Shown here: in pieces, positions 48,833 through 58,900 of the stretch
Layout of the letters: each line of letters opens with the position of its first letter
Position numbering within the stretch: the first letter of the stretch is position 1
DNA from: Taxawa tesnikishii (nom. ined.)
Taxonomy: Eukaryota > Ascomycota > Dothideomycetes > Dothideales
Length of the DNA stretch: 64,000 nt
NCBI GenBank assembly: GCA_030247885.1
Contig: JAPDRO010000024.1
Coordinates: 124,001-188,000, forward strand
Direction: 5' to 3'
Notes under the pieces: generated by a model
The model's database searches: none
Seen by the model: only the letters and a program-made list of their open reading frames with translations
Told to the model about the DNA's origin: nothing
Translations under genes and position numbers: made by a program

Positions 48833-49571
48833 ATGCTTCGCACGGTGGGAACGAGGCTGGGAAGGGGAATGAGGACGAGCGATATGTATATGAATGAACG
48901 ACCAAAAGTGCACTCTTTGTTCGCCTAAACATTCCACACGTAATCTCTGAGACAATCGAGGGAACAAAGTGCGCTGTAAAGGTATACGATTGGCCGGCTT
49001 CACCTGTTGCCGTTCGCGTGCACGCTACTTACCCGTAGCAGCAGTATCGTAACCCCACCTGTTATACTCTACACCAAAGGCAGCATCGTTCAGACCCCAC
49101 TTGACGCTCGGCCTTGCCTGTTCCTCCGCATCTGGTGTCGATACTTCTGCAGCACGCCTCGAAAAGGCATCATGTCTGTACAACGGCTTGCAAAGAGAAG
49201 ATCGCACACGAGGGAACGCATGCTCATGTTGTGCGGTGAGCGAGGAGCTGGATATATCAGGAGTTCTTCGTGATTGTGTATTTCATTCCGGCGTGTATAG
49301 GCAGAAAGTGTGCAAGATTGCATTCTGCAGGAACGGAGGGAGAGTACAATCCCGTTTTCAACGCGTCTTAACAAGGACAACGCCCTGAGACTTTCAGATA
49401 CCGCCCGGCATGCCACCAAACCCCTCCCTCCAACGCCAATTTCATCATATTCGTACAAGGCAAGCGATGCTCGTGACTCCAGCGTCCTGCTGACCGATTC
49501 GTCAATGCATCCGTATTCGTCCCATCTCTTTCTCTCGAGAGGAATTCCATCGTTATGGATATCCTAGGAGC
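48833..49571. other. Convergent 3' flanks
   Basis: Between the carboxypeptidase and the Ish1-like gene. Nothing recognised. Confidence 0.55.
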
Positions 49572-50462
49572 TTATTTGGGCTCGTGCATCTTGGACTCGA
49601 CCATGGCCAGCAGCTCCGTTCTCGAGGCGTGACCGGGGTCGATCTTGTTCTAGAAGCGGTCGTCAGTCTCGACCTCCCAAGACACGACCGCACAACTTAC
49701 GTCTTTCAGGAATTGCTTCAGGTCACTGTCAGACCATTCACGTGGGTCGTCGAAGCCGGTGCTCTTTGGCTCGTGCATCTTAGACTCGACCATGGCCAAC
49801 AGCTCCGTTCTTGAGGCGTGACCGGGGTCGATGTGGTTCTAAAGAGGATCTATTAGCACGGACTTTGCCGCGCGGAACAGCAGGATACTTACGGATCTGA
49901 GGTAGTCCTTCATGTCCTCTTCGGACCACTCGCGTGGGTCGTCGAAGCCCGTGCTTGTCGGCTCGTGCAACTTGGCCTCAACCATTGCGAGAAGCTCATT
50001 CTTGGAGGCATGGCCAACGGCCATGTTACGCTGTGTCTTGTCAGTCTTGTGCTGCCTGCCTAATCCGGCTGAAAGCTAAAGAATTACTTACGGAGCTGAG
50101 GAACTTCTTCATGTCGTCCTCGGACCATGACTGAGGGTCTACAGAACGATGAGTATGCGGAGAACGACAAGAGAGTGACGAAGCGAGGGTACGTACCGCC
50201 CTTTGGCGTATAAGCAGGCTTCTTTGGAGCTTGGTAACCGCTCGAGGTGGTCTTGGTGGATTTCGCAGAGCTTGGGGTAATTGAGTCTGGAATCGCGTCT
50301 GAAATTGCGTCTGTGCCCCAGATTTTGTACACAGCAAGACCGAGAACGACAGCGGCGAAGCCGAAGAAGAGGGCCTGGATACGGTCAGTTTGACTGTTGG
50401 TACAGAGACGAGGTGGTGGTATCTACCCTCTGCATTGGCTGGTCAAGTCCCGTTTGCGACAT
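49572..50462 (-). CDS. Single-pass membrane protein with three Ish1-type repeats on duplicated exons
   Basis: Six exons: 50427-50462, 50197-50374, 50092-50138, 49893-50030, 49701-49838 and 49572-49649, all in consistent phase. The N-terminus is short, then one transmembrane helix (ALFFGFAAVVLGLAVYKIW) and a Ser/Lys/Pro linker. Three copies of a helical module follow: WSEDDMKKFLSS, WSEEDMKDYLRS and WSDSDLKQFLKD, each continuing to HAS[RK]xELLAMVExKxHEP. The pattern W-S-x-x-D-hydrophobic then T/N-E-L-L matches the Ish1 domain of fungal stress and nuclear-envelope proteins (Ish1, Msc1). Each module is cut by a phase-0 intron at the same point; exons 4 and 5 are both 138 nt. The gene has clearly grown by exon duplication. 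The anchored N-terminus suggests the repeats face one side of a membrane, perhaps the nuclear envelope or ER. Specific function unknown. Confidence 0.78.
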
Positions 50463-50907
50463 TTTGAAGGTGGTGTTTGAAGGGCTTAACGTTATGAAGA
50501 CGAATTAGATGGCAGTGATAAAACAGACAGCAATTGATCAAGAAAGGGAGAGGGAACAGAACGTAGAAAGCTGCGGCGCGCGGCACGTAGTACAGAGCGT
50601 ACGTGCTTCTGACGTCACTGCAGCTGCCCCTCTTGAACAAACTCTCAGCTCCGCAGGCGGAGAGCCGTCGCCGAAACCTGGTATAGCGAACAACAGACAC
50701 GATTAAGCAAATACATGTGGGCAAAGACCGTAGTCATAAATCGGTAATCGATGGCCCAGCCGTCTACATACGCAAGCGAAGGACGCCCATTTCGCTTTGT
50801 ATATCTTCCGCTTCACCCCTTCCAAATCACACCTGGTATCATAACAGAACCGAACAGAAAGGAGACTCAACACCAGTATACCATGCCGCTCCACCTTTCG
50901 ATCAATG
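50463..50907. other. Upstream region of the Ish1-like gene
   Basis: No gene seen. Holds the promoter of the minus-strand Ish1-like gene and the 3' flank of the next minus-strand gene. Confidence 0.55.
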
Positions 50908-51815
50908 TCAGCAGACGTTGGCAAGGAAATTAGCCAAGGTGATGGCAACACCGATGAACGGAGTGGCCTTTTCAGCAACCTCTCGTACTTTCTCCGCCAG
51001 GCTTGTCTTCTCCACCTTGTTTCCTTCGCCTTCATGTTTGTCGCCACAGTCCGGGAGCCGACCTGTAGTTGTCTCGGGCTGGTTCTGAGTACCATGCGTG
51101 GTGCATGAGCAATTGTGGCAAGGCTCCTGCTTCTTAAGAGCCTTGAAGGGTTTCCGGATGGCACCCTTCGTTTTGATTGCGACCTTGCGGAAGCCGCGGG
51201 CGACGATGTTAGTTTTACGGACATGGAATTTGCAAGATGCCTCGCCGACGGACCTTGGCCCGTGCTCATTGTCAGGAATGGCTGGGCATGTTAGCAACGG
51301 AGATCTTGCAAAGAGACAACGGGCCTACCGTGATTGAGTTCGATCTCGGGCTTGTCCGCAAGGGTGTTTGAGACTGCTGTGGATGGCGCGTACCCACTAT
51401 CGAGGACAGTGTGGTGGTTCTCACGATCCGAAAGCAAGTACGAGAGAACACTATCCGCTGGCTCCCATGGCTGCGCGAGAGTGGAAGAGTTTGAGGCTAG
51501 ACTAGGATCATCGCTCACTAAGGGTTCCTCACGCTGTGTCAATGGGGAGACGGGGAGGGTCATGTTCGCGGAAAGCATTCTGGTAGGTGAAAGCTTTCCG
51601 GTTTCACTGAAGCGTGGGTAGGCAAAGGCTTGAGGTATGACGGGGAAGGTCGAGTATAGGTCAGAAGAAACGAACGGGAGATGGGCAGACTCCAGCAAGA
51701 AATATATAAGATCTCCGACCTCGTTGCCCGCTGCTGCTCGCAGCCACTCGAGGTGTAGCGACGTGGAAGCTTTTGCAGACGCGGGCAACTGACGGATGGG
51801 AGGCAAGAGATACAT
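50908..51815 (-). CDS. Unknown protein, two exons, basic core and helical C-terminus
   Basis: Exons 51329-51815 and 50908-51281; the 47-nt intron has donor GTAGGC and branch TGCTAACATG. Total 286 residues in one clean frame. Exon 1 is mostly disordered (LPVSPLTQREEPLVSDDPS, PEIELNH). Exon 2 has a strongly basic stretch (KVAIKTKGAIRKPFKALKK), a small Cys/His cluster (CHNCSCTTH), and ends with an amphipathic-to-hydrophobic helix (KATPFIGVAITLANFLANVC). The end could be a weak membrane association; a metal site is possible but the spacing fits no known finger. I do not recognise the family. It could be lineage-specific. An upstream exon cannot be excluded. Confidence 0.55.
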
Positions 51816-53971
51816 CGATCTGCCACCATTACAGATGTCTTGCTCGTTGCCCGCTTGAATAGGTTGCGTGGTTTTGGTCCTCGCACCGTTCCGGGATGCC
51901 GTATCTATGCAGGTCCCGCGTCCGTGTCTTGTCGTTCCTGATGCTCGTTGCTCGTTATTCTCAAAGCTCAGGTTTCAGAACCACATGGCTTCCGCGTTTG
52001 CGCTCTTTAAAACGGCACACGACTAATACAAAGGCAGAGAAACTTTCGGTGCACCGTTGATGTTTTTCGTGGTTATGTATTCACCGCCAAGCTTGTGAAG
52101 CCTCTGTGAGAGGCCCGGAAGGACTGGTTCTGCCAGAAAGATCATTGTATGGTCGCGATGTGCAGTCGCGCCGCGCTCGTGGAGCTTAGCTCGTTATCTG
52201 CAGGCAGGGAAGATCATCCGGCAAGTCACCGCTAGAAGCAGGGTCGGACGGCATGTTGCTCGTTGTCCGTTCGATAGAGGCCGCCGCCACGGCTCGCATC
52301 GTCTCATATTCACTGTGTCGTCTCATTGCAACAGATGCTACACGACAATCGCAGGAGGGAAGCGCAGCAACGGATCGCTAACTTCGACGAAGGTCATCCG
52401 ATGCACCACGCATACCTTCAACTGGCTGATATTAGCTAAGGACATCGCGTCTTTGACTGCGGCCGTCTGACCTCGCCTGACGCGCGCGCACGCAACCCAA
52501 AGTAACAACAAGGACCGCGCCCCGTTCCACCTCTCCCCCGCCGGTCCAAGGTCTGATGTCATATACGCCTCTCATACTCTACACCCCTAGCCTTCACCAT
52601 CTTCCGACAACGACCACGCCATAGAAATCTTCCTCAACACCCCGGCTCCACGAAACAACACTACAATGTTTACATGCTTTCACAGATGAGAAAATGCCTG
52701 CCTAGCGGCGAGCGACCTTGTATGACTTCCAGATAAGCGCCCTCGAGACGCGTTGCCATGAGAGAGGGGACGGTGCCCCTCCAAGAAAAGCGTCGACGAG
52801 GTAAGATGTGAAGCGCATTTGACTAAGTCCGCGAATTCGTGTGAACGGTGCGCTGCATAAGACTTTCGTGGTGTGGTCGTTACCGTCGAAGCTTCACCAT
52901 TAATGCTAACCTGCGCTCTGGGTGCGTGCACCAATTTCGCTCACCTTGTTTTCCCCGGTCTTGTTGTAGTATGGTGAGAAGCGCAGCACCTTCTCGGTCA
53001 TCTCTAACGCGGATGCCAAGTGCGCAGCAACACCCAAGAGTGCCTGTAGTGAAGCGCAGTAACGCCCAAGGAGTGACATTGACAAAGCTTAGCCATGCTG
53101 AAACGAGCGACAAAAGCGCAGCAAGACTGAGCACCACTCGAGCCAAGGGACAACGAAGCGCAGCACTGCGACAGCTGCTTCTGCGCACTAGTCTCGTCCC
53201 ATGCGTTATGTGCGGATCAGGCAAGACCATGAACGCCCAGCGTACCGAAAGTGAAGCGCAGCAGTTCCTCAGAGAGTGGAGCGCTGTGTTAAAGCTCAAG
53301 ACGCACCCCTCCATGAGCAAGGTACGAAGAAAATGCAGCGACATGAGGTTGTGTCGCTTAGCCGGCAATAGCTCTAGAAAGCAATCATTGTCGATGTTTT
53401 TCTTTGGTTTCATTCTCTCTTAGACCACACAAAGCAAAGTAGCCTGTCGACAAGTGTAATGCTCCTGTGCATCCAACAGCCAATATCTTTTTCGTTTACT
53501 GTAATGTCGGTCTACGTATACATGTCATCGAGCCGAATGCGGGGCTGGTTGCTGATTGCTCGTTGCTCGGTCCCCAGTCATTGGATGGCAGGCCGGCCGG
53601 TCGGCGGTTGCTGCACCCTACGTGTGCACGCCGCACGATCGTGGCTGAGCCCATGCAGTACGGCCGTCCGACTCTGCGAACCCCGGTACGGTCGTTGGAA
53701 CCGCGGCGACTACGTTGTCTCTATCAAGTGTAGGATGACGTTTGACAGCCTTACGCCCAATGGAATTGCTCATTGCCCGTTGCTGGTCGACTTCAGCTCT
53801 TCCAGTCCAAGCCGCGCAAGGCCGTCATTTTAATCCTCTACCCTCTACATAAGGACAAACATGTCCTTCGATCCGTGAGCCAACGACCCAACCAGCCGGC
53901 CATGCTTTGTCTGCCACAACTGTTCAGCCACACCGTACTTGACATTGTCGTCTTGATCGAGCAACTAACCC
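51816..53971. other. Two-kilobase region with repeated short motifs
   Basis: No gene I can support. The frame at 52848-53423 (plus) is open but its translation is biased by the repeated GAAGCGCAGC motif. A second degenerate motif near TGCTCGTTGC recurs from about 51719 to 53780. The 3' end is the promoter of the zinc-finger gene and includes a CTAAC just before its ATG. Confidence 0.5.
52811..53262. repeat. Interspersed motif AAGCGCAGCA, about seven copies
   Basis: Near-copies start at about 52811, 52979, 53018, 53052, 53113, 53156 and 53253 on the plus strand, 30-170 nt apart, with variable flanks (usually followed by a run such as CACC, AACG or CTG). The spacing is irregular, so this is not a simple tandem array. 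The unit falls in different reading frames, so a protein repeat does not explain it. Confidence 0.6.
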
Positions 53972-55390
53972 ATGGCCTCCTCCCTCAATGTGCTGGCAGT
54001 GGCCGCTTTGCAGCACCAGCCAAGACCAAGAGTGGCCGCGAACCGGAAACCATCCACATGCCGCCATTGTGGAGTTGAATGCGCAACGGCCCTACAGCTT
54101 GAGCGTCACGCCAAACAAACCCGCCACGAAGCATGGGTATGCACGTACGAGGGATGTGGAGTGAAATTTAGAGACCGTTCAGCCTTCTCCACGCACAAAA
54201 GCAGGCACAGACAGCTACAAAAGGATCCCGATGCAGGACATCAATGCAAAGGTTGCGGCCACAGATTCCCACGTAAACACAATCTGAAGGAGCATCTAGA
54301 ACTCCAGAGATGCAAAAGCCGCGGTCGACCTGCTACTGCGAGGTCTGATTTGGATCCCGACCAAGTTCGGCACACGCAGGCGGTGGAAGCACTCCCGGAA
54401 GTGATCTCTTTCTCGCCCGTACAAGGACCTGCAGGATGCAAGCTATGCGTTCTAGTAGATTCAGACAACGATCTCGAAGCGTTACCGACGTCTACTTTGA
54501 CCGTCGTGTTCGGCTCTACAGCGTGCGATGCAACGGTTCAAAAGCATCTAAGTCAGTACGCGTTAACGGTCGATGTTCCGCCACACGACTCAACCGGGTG
54601 GGAATCGATGCAAGTACCCTTACGCCTGCACTATAGTAGTAGTACTTTGTTGGTGATGATGCCTTTCGGCTCATACACTTACACAGATGCTACGGTTCAC
54701 AGCCCCGAGCATGCCATAGTGGGCGAGATGGAATCACTTAGCGGCCACCTGCACCCAGTCCACGAAATTCAAGAGGTACTAGCATACTCTTTTCGGGCTC
54801 CCCGTTTTGGAAGCAGTACCTGATCATCCTGCTCCACGTCCGATTACGGTCGTGACGTCTCCAGAACCCAGGATACCACGCGAGTCCCCCGAAACAGTGG
54901 CAGAGACAGCTAGTGGGAGGCAGAATGATGTGTTGTTCCCTGACCTTCATCGCGACTACATCCTGGACCTCGCCAATCCGGAGCGCGACGAGACTAACGC
55001 CCCGACATCTGCTCGACGGAGAGCAGAACAGCGGCTTCTAAAAACATTCCAATGCCATCTATGCCCAAAGCGTTTCAGACGTGTCTACAACCTCCGCTCA
55101 CATCTTCGTACCCATACCGATGAGCGCCCCTATATCTGCGAGCTTTGCGACAAGACCTTTGCGCGCCAATCCGATCGCAAACGGCACAAAGTTATACACA
55201 CGGACGAGAAAAATTCGTCTGCAAAGGTGTTCTTAAAAACGGTGCCACATGGGGCTGCGGCCGCCGCTTTGCGCAAGCAGGCCAACTCGGTCGCCATCAA
55301 CGCTGCCAGAAAGGTCGTGAATGCATTCGTCCGTTTTTGGACGAAAAGGCGCAGGCAATGAGGCGGCAGTGGGCGGCAGTGGGCGGATGA
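53972..55390 (+). CDS. C2H2 zinc-finger transcription factor, Crz1-like C-terminus
   Basis: Starts at ATG 53972 in a good context (CCCATGGCC). The N-terminal part has two finger-like units (CRHCGVECATALQLERH; CTYEGCGVKFRDRSAF) and a C2HC-like third (CKGCGHRFPRKHNLKEH). A middle block (VISFSPVQGPAGCKLCVLV, LTVVFGSTACDATVQ) resembles an IPT/TIG-like beta domain, but that is only a guess. The C-terminal DNA-binding part has two canonical fingers with a TDERPYIC linker (ending in LRSHLRTH and RKRHKVIH) and a third, longer one (GATWGCGRRFAQAGQLGRH), an arrangement of fungal Crz1/Ace1-type regulators. Frame breaks: one base missing in the A5 run at 55209-55213 before KFVCKGVLKN, and a second change near 54800 whose sign suggests one base extra or two missing. 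Target genes unknown. Confidence 0.75.
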
Positions 55391-55960
55391 GTGTGTCGCC
55401 GCTCCCATGGGCGCCTCCCAGGGATGGGGAAAAGAGAGGCTATAGACTCTCGACAAAGCTCCGCTCACCACAAAGGGACGCTCCGGTTACTGTTCTCATG
55501 ACACAACTAACAAGAGCTTGCATCGTCAGGTGCAGACATGACTGCTTTCTGGTCTGCAGCCGAGTTCACCAAATTCGTCGTCAAGCAACCGACGTATCCA
55601 TCCGCCGAGAACATCCTGTGTTTGTTGACACCACTGCTATCCTTTGTGGTGCTGTGATTAGCAGGCATAAACCGTATCGCCATGGGAACTCAAGCATCAA
55701 TGGACTGAGTGAAGGATGTGGCCTACAATGAGAGAGAAGCCAAGCAGAAGAATGAGGGTTCATGATTATATTATCCACAGCACAGCTACATAGACAAACG
55801 AGTGACCATAGCCCTATCTCACTTCCGTTTCCAATCCAAAACGCCGAATGTGTGCAAACAATTCCTATGCACACACACACAAAAACTCAAACGTTTCGCC
55901 TTACTCCATCCCGCAATGCGGTTTTTGACAGACCTCTTCTCCGTCGACAAATCACCCTAT
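55391..55960. other. Convergent 3' flanks of the zinc-finger and chitin synthase genes
   Basis: No gene seen. Nothing else recognised. Confidence 0.55.
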
Positions 55961-58900
55961 CTACATATTCGCCAGCTCAAAATCAATCTGGGCATCCAAG
56001 AACGCCTTCTTCTCTCCGCTCAACTGACACTGCAGCCTCTGCTCCGTAAGCGCCTTGAGCTGCTTCTTGGTTACATTATCCAAATCCACCTCCCGCAAGC
56101 ACTCCCTGATGGCCTCGGTGATCATGACATCACTTGGTCCCTGGCTCTGGAATCCTTGCAGACCCAAGTTGGCAGTGCTGACAGGCCTGCTCTGCGCATA
56201 GCCCAGCGGCGAGCGCGCACGAGGTGCGTTAGCGTTGGGGTGCAGGCCAGGCGACTGCATGGCGATGAGGTTGTCAGAGGACGGGAAGGCGCCGGAGTTG
56301 TTGCGGGAAAGACCCTGCTGGTAGGGTTGAGTGTAATGGTCGCTCATTCCGCCCATGGACATGAGACGTGAGTGCTCGGCTTGCGGGTTGTCGGTGTAGC
56401 GGCTCATGTGCGAGAACGTAGTAGACTGGCGGTTGAGGGCGCCGTAAGGTGCGGGCGACTGTGGCGGACGGTACGGCGTGTTCTGCTGTGGGAAGCCGGT
56501 CAGGATGGTTGAGGCGGGCTTAACGGACGAGTAGACGGAGTGGATATCGTCCATCTCGTAGCCACCGTCCTGGTATGGCGGCATCATGTCCTTTTCTTGA
56601 GCCATGCCGCGGCGACCGGGGAGATTGTTTTGAAGTGCGTAGTCGTCCCAACGTTGGAGAGGGATGCTGCGAGGGTCGAAGCCTTCATCGTCTACGGCCA
56701 CGACCTGCTTGTTACCCTTCTCTCCCAGGACGACACGAGTGTTACCCCAGGAGAAGTCGTCTTGCTTCCAGAAAGAGTATATCGGCAAGATGAACGAGTA
56801 GATTGGGAAGGCCAGGATGTAGATAATCATCCACCCAATATGCTGCCACTGCCTCTTGATGATGAAGATGAGGGCCTGCAGGCCGTAGACACCAGCCAAC
56901 ATAATAATGGAGATCAGAGGGAACTGTCCTTTGCCAGTCGCGACATTCACAATAAGGTAGACCAGGTATGTGCAGGTGGCCGGGAGGATGATAGTACCGA
57001 AGAGATCGATGAAGACCACGAAACGCATGGAGAAACAGCAGAAACCGCACATGTCCTTGATAAACATCAGTTCAGCCAAGTTGTGGATGGTCGAGTTGAT
57101 CCACCGACGTCGCTGGGACAGCAGCACACTCCAGGTCTCGGGCGCAGCGGTGAGGGCGTAGGCGCCTGGAACGAACTTGTAGGACATAGTTGGGAAGTGC
57201 TTCGTCATGAGAGTGGTGAGGAAACGATCTTCACCCAGAGACAACAGGTTCTTCTTGTGTAGCGTGTCAACGTTGCAGTCACTGTACTCCTCGATGATTT
57301 GGTCGGCGATAATCAGCGGCTTGCCCTTGTCGGCAGTCCGCAAACGGTACATGCAGAAACTGACGTCCGGTTAGCATGGTCTTGAGAAGGAGAGTCTTGG
57401 AAAACTCACCATCCAGGCAGACAGGTGACACTGCCGAACAAACTCTCGAAAGCCTTGGCCAGGTGATGCGAAATGTAGTACTCGTAGACTTGAATCATTG
57501 TCCACCAACTGCGCTCCTCGTTTTCCAGACTGGTTTCACCGCAGATACCGGCGATCTTAGCATCGTTGGCACAGCTTGCGACGAGCCTGTTAAGCGAGTC
57601 TTCCTTGACCAGAGTATCGGCATCGACCATGAACAAGTACTCGTAGAGCTCCGGATCAACACCAATGATGTTGTTGATCTGGTGGAACATTTCTAATTCG
57701 AGAGGAGACATCGGCGAACGGTGGTGGACGCGGTTCAAGAAGCTCATGAGCAGGATTTGCGAATCACGCTTGCCACGGTTTCCTGGCTTCGATTTGCTCT
57801 GCTCGGATTCTTTGCCCACCTTGACAACGACGAGGTAAGGGACAACGTTGCCTTCGTACTCGTAGAGACCGGAGTAGACCTTGCCGTAGTTGAGTTGCTC
57901 GCTGCCCATACCAACAGACTTGAATGGAAGAGCAGGAGGGTCGATCTTCGGATCAACCCCGAGAATGTCCAGAACGATCTTTGGCGTGGGTCTGTCGTTA
58001 CCACCACCGACGATCATACCATCGCAGATGACACAGATGAGCTTTCGCTTGTTGTCGTAAGCGAGAGCAGTGAGCGAGTCGAGACCCTTCCGCAGATGAT
58101 CCTCTCCTTCGGTATAGGCAGGGACCTGGCAGATAACGAACTTGTCTTGCGAAGCGGGACGGCGCTTGGAACCAAGTTGCAGAGCTGCTAAGAACTTGAC
58201 GACAATGACGGAACAGAGGATGATAGTGAAGACCAACAGGATGTAGTTGTTGACCTGGCATCTCGCGCTGTCTCTGAAATCAGTCTTCCCAACATAGAAC
58301 ATGTTGTTCAGGCAGTTCAAGCTGTTAACACGCGTGGTGTAGTTGAGACGCTGGCTCCACAGCTCGGTGAGATCAGCGCCGGGGTTCTCCTTGACGAGTT
58401 CCTCCACATCGTCGGCGAAGAAGCTGTAGGATGCGAGGTTGTCCATCAGCTTGAGCGTGTAGAAGTAGTCTGTAAGATCATAGATCTTGTTGTCGATGAT
58501 AAACCAATAGTGCGAGTTGTCGTCACCGTCAGACTTGACTTTGCTGGCTTTGGTAACCAGGTCACCCTTGTAGTACTCCTTCATGCGAGGCAGGAAATCG
58601 TCCCTGTACCAGTTGATGTTGTGAAGCTTCGTGGTGGTATCCGTTTGATAAGTCGGGCCAGAAATGTGCTCTGCAGTGGGGTAGGTGAGCGTGGTGTTAT
58701 GTTGCAGCTGGACGGTTGCATCCGTAACCAAACCAGGGCAGGCAACAGTAAGTGGAGGCACGATGTAGGCGCTCACATCCGTGCCGGCAAAGGGCTGCAT
58801 GTTGTCTGTGGTCGTCTCAATCGAGCTGTCACTGTGTTGCAGCTTCCAAAACTTGGAGAGATCGTAAACACCGCCACGGAAACTGACGTAGAAATCGTTG

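Noticed and set aside
52880-53413. A 177-codon open frame on the minus strand, overlapping a 191-codon one on the plus strand
   Set aside because: Both translations are shaped by the repeated AAGCGCAGCA motif. Neither shows a domain, a hydrophobic core pattern or splice sites.
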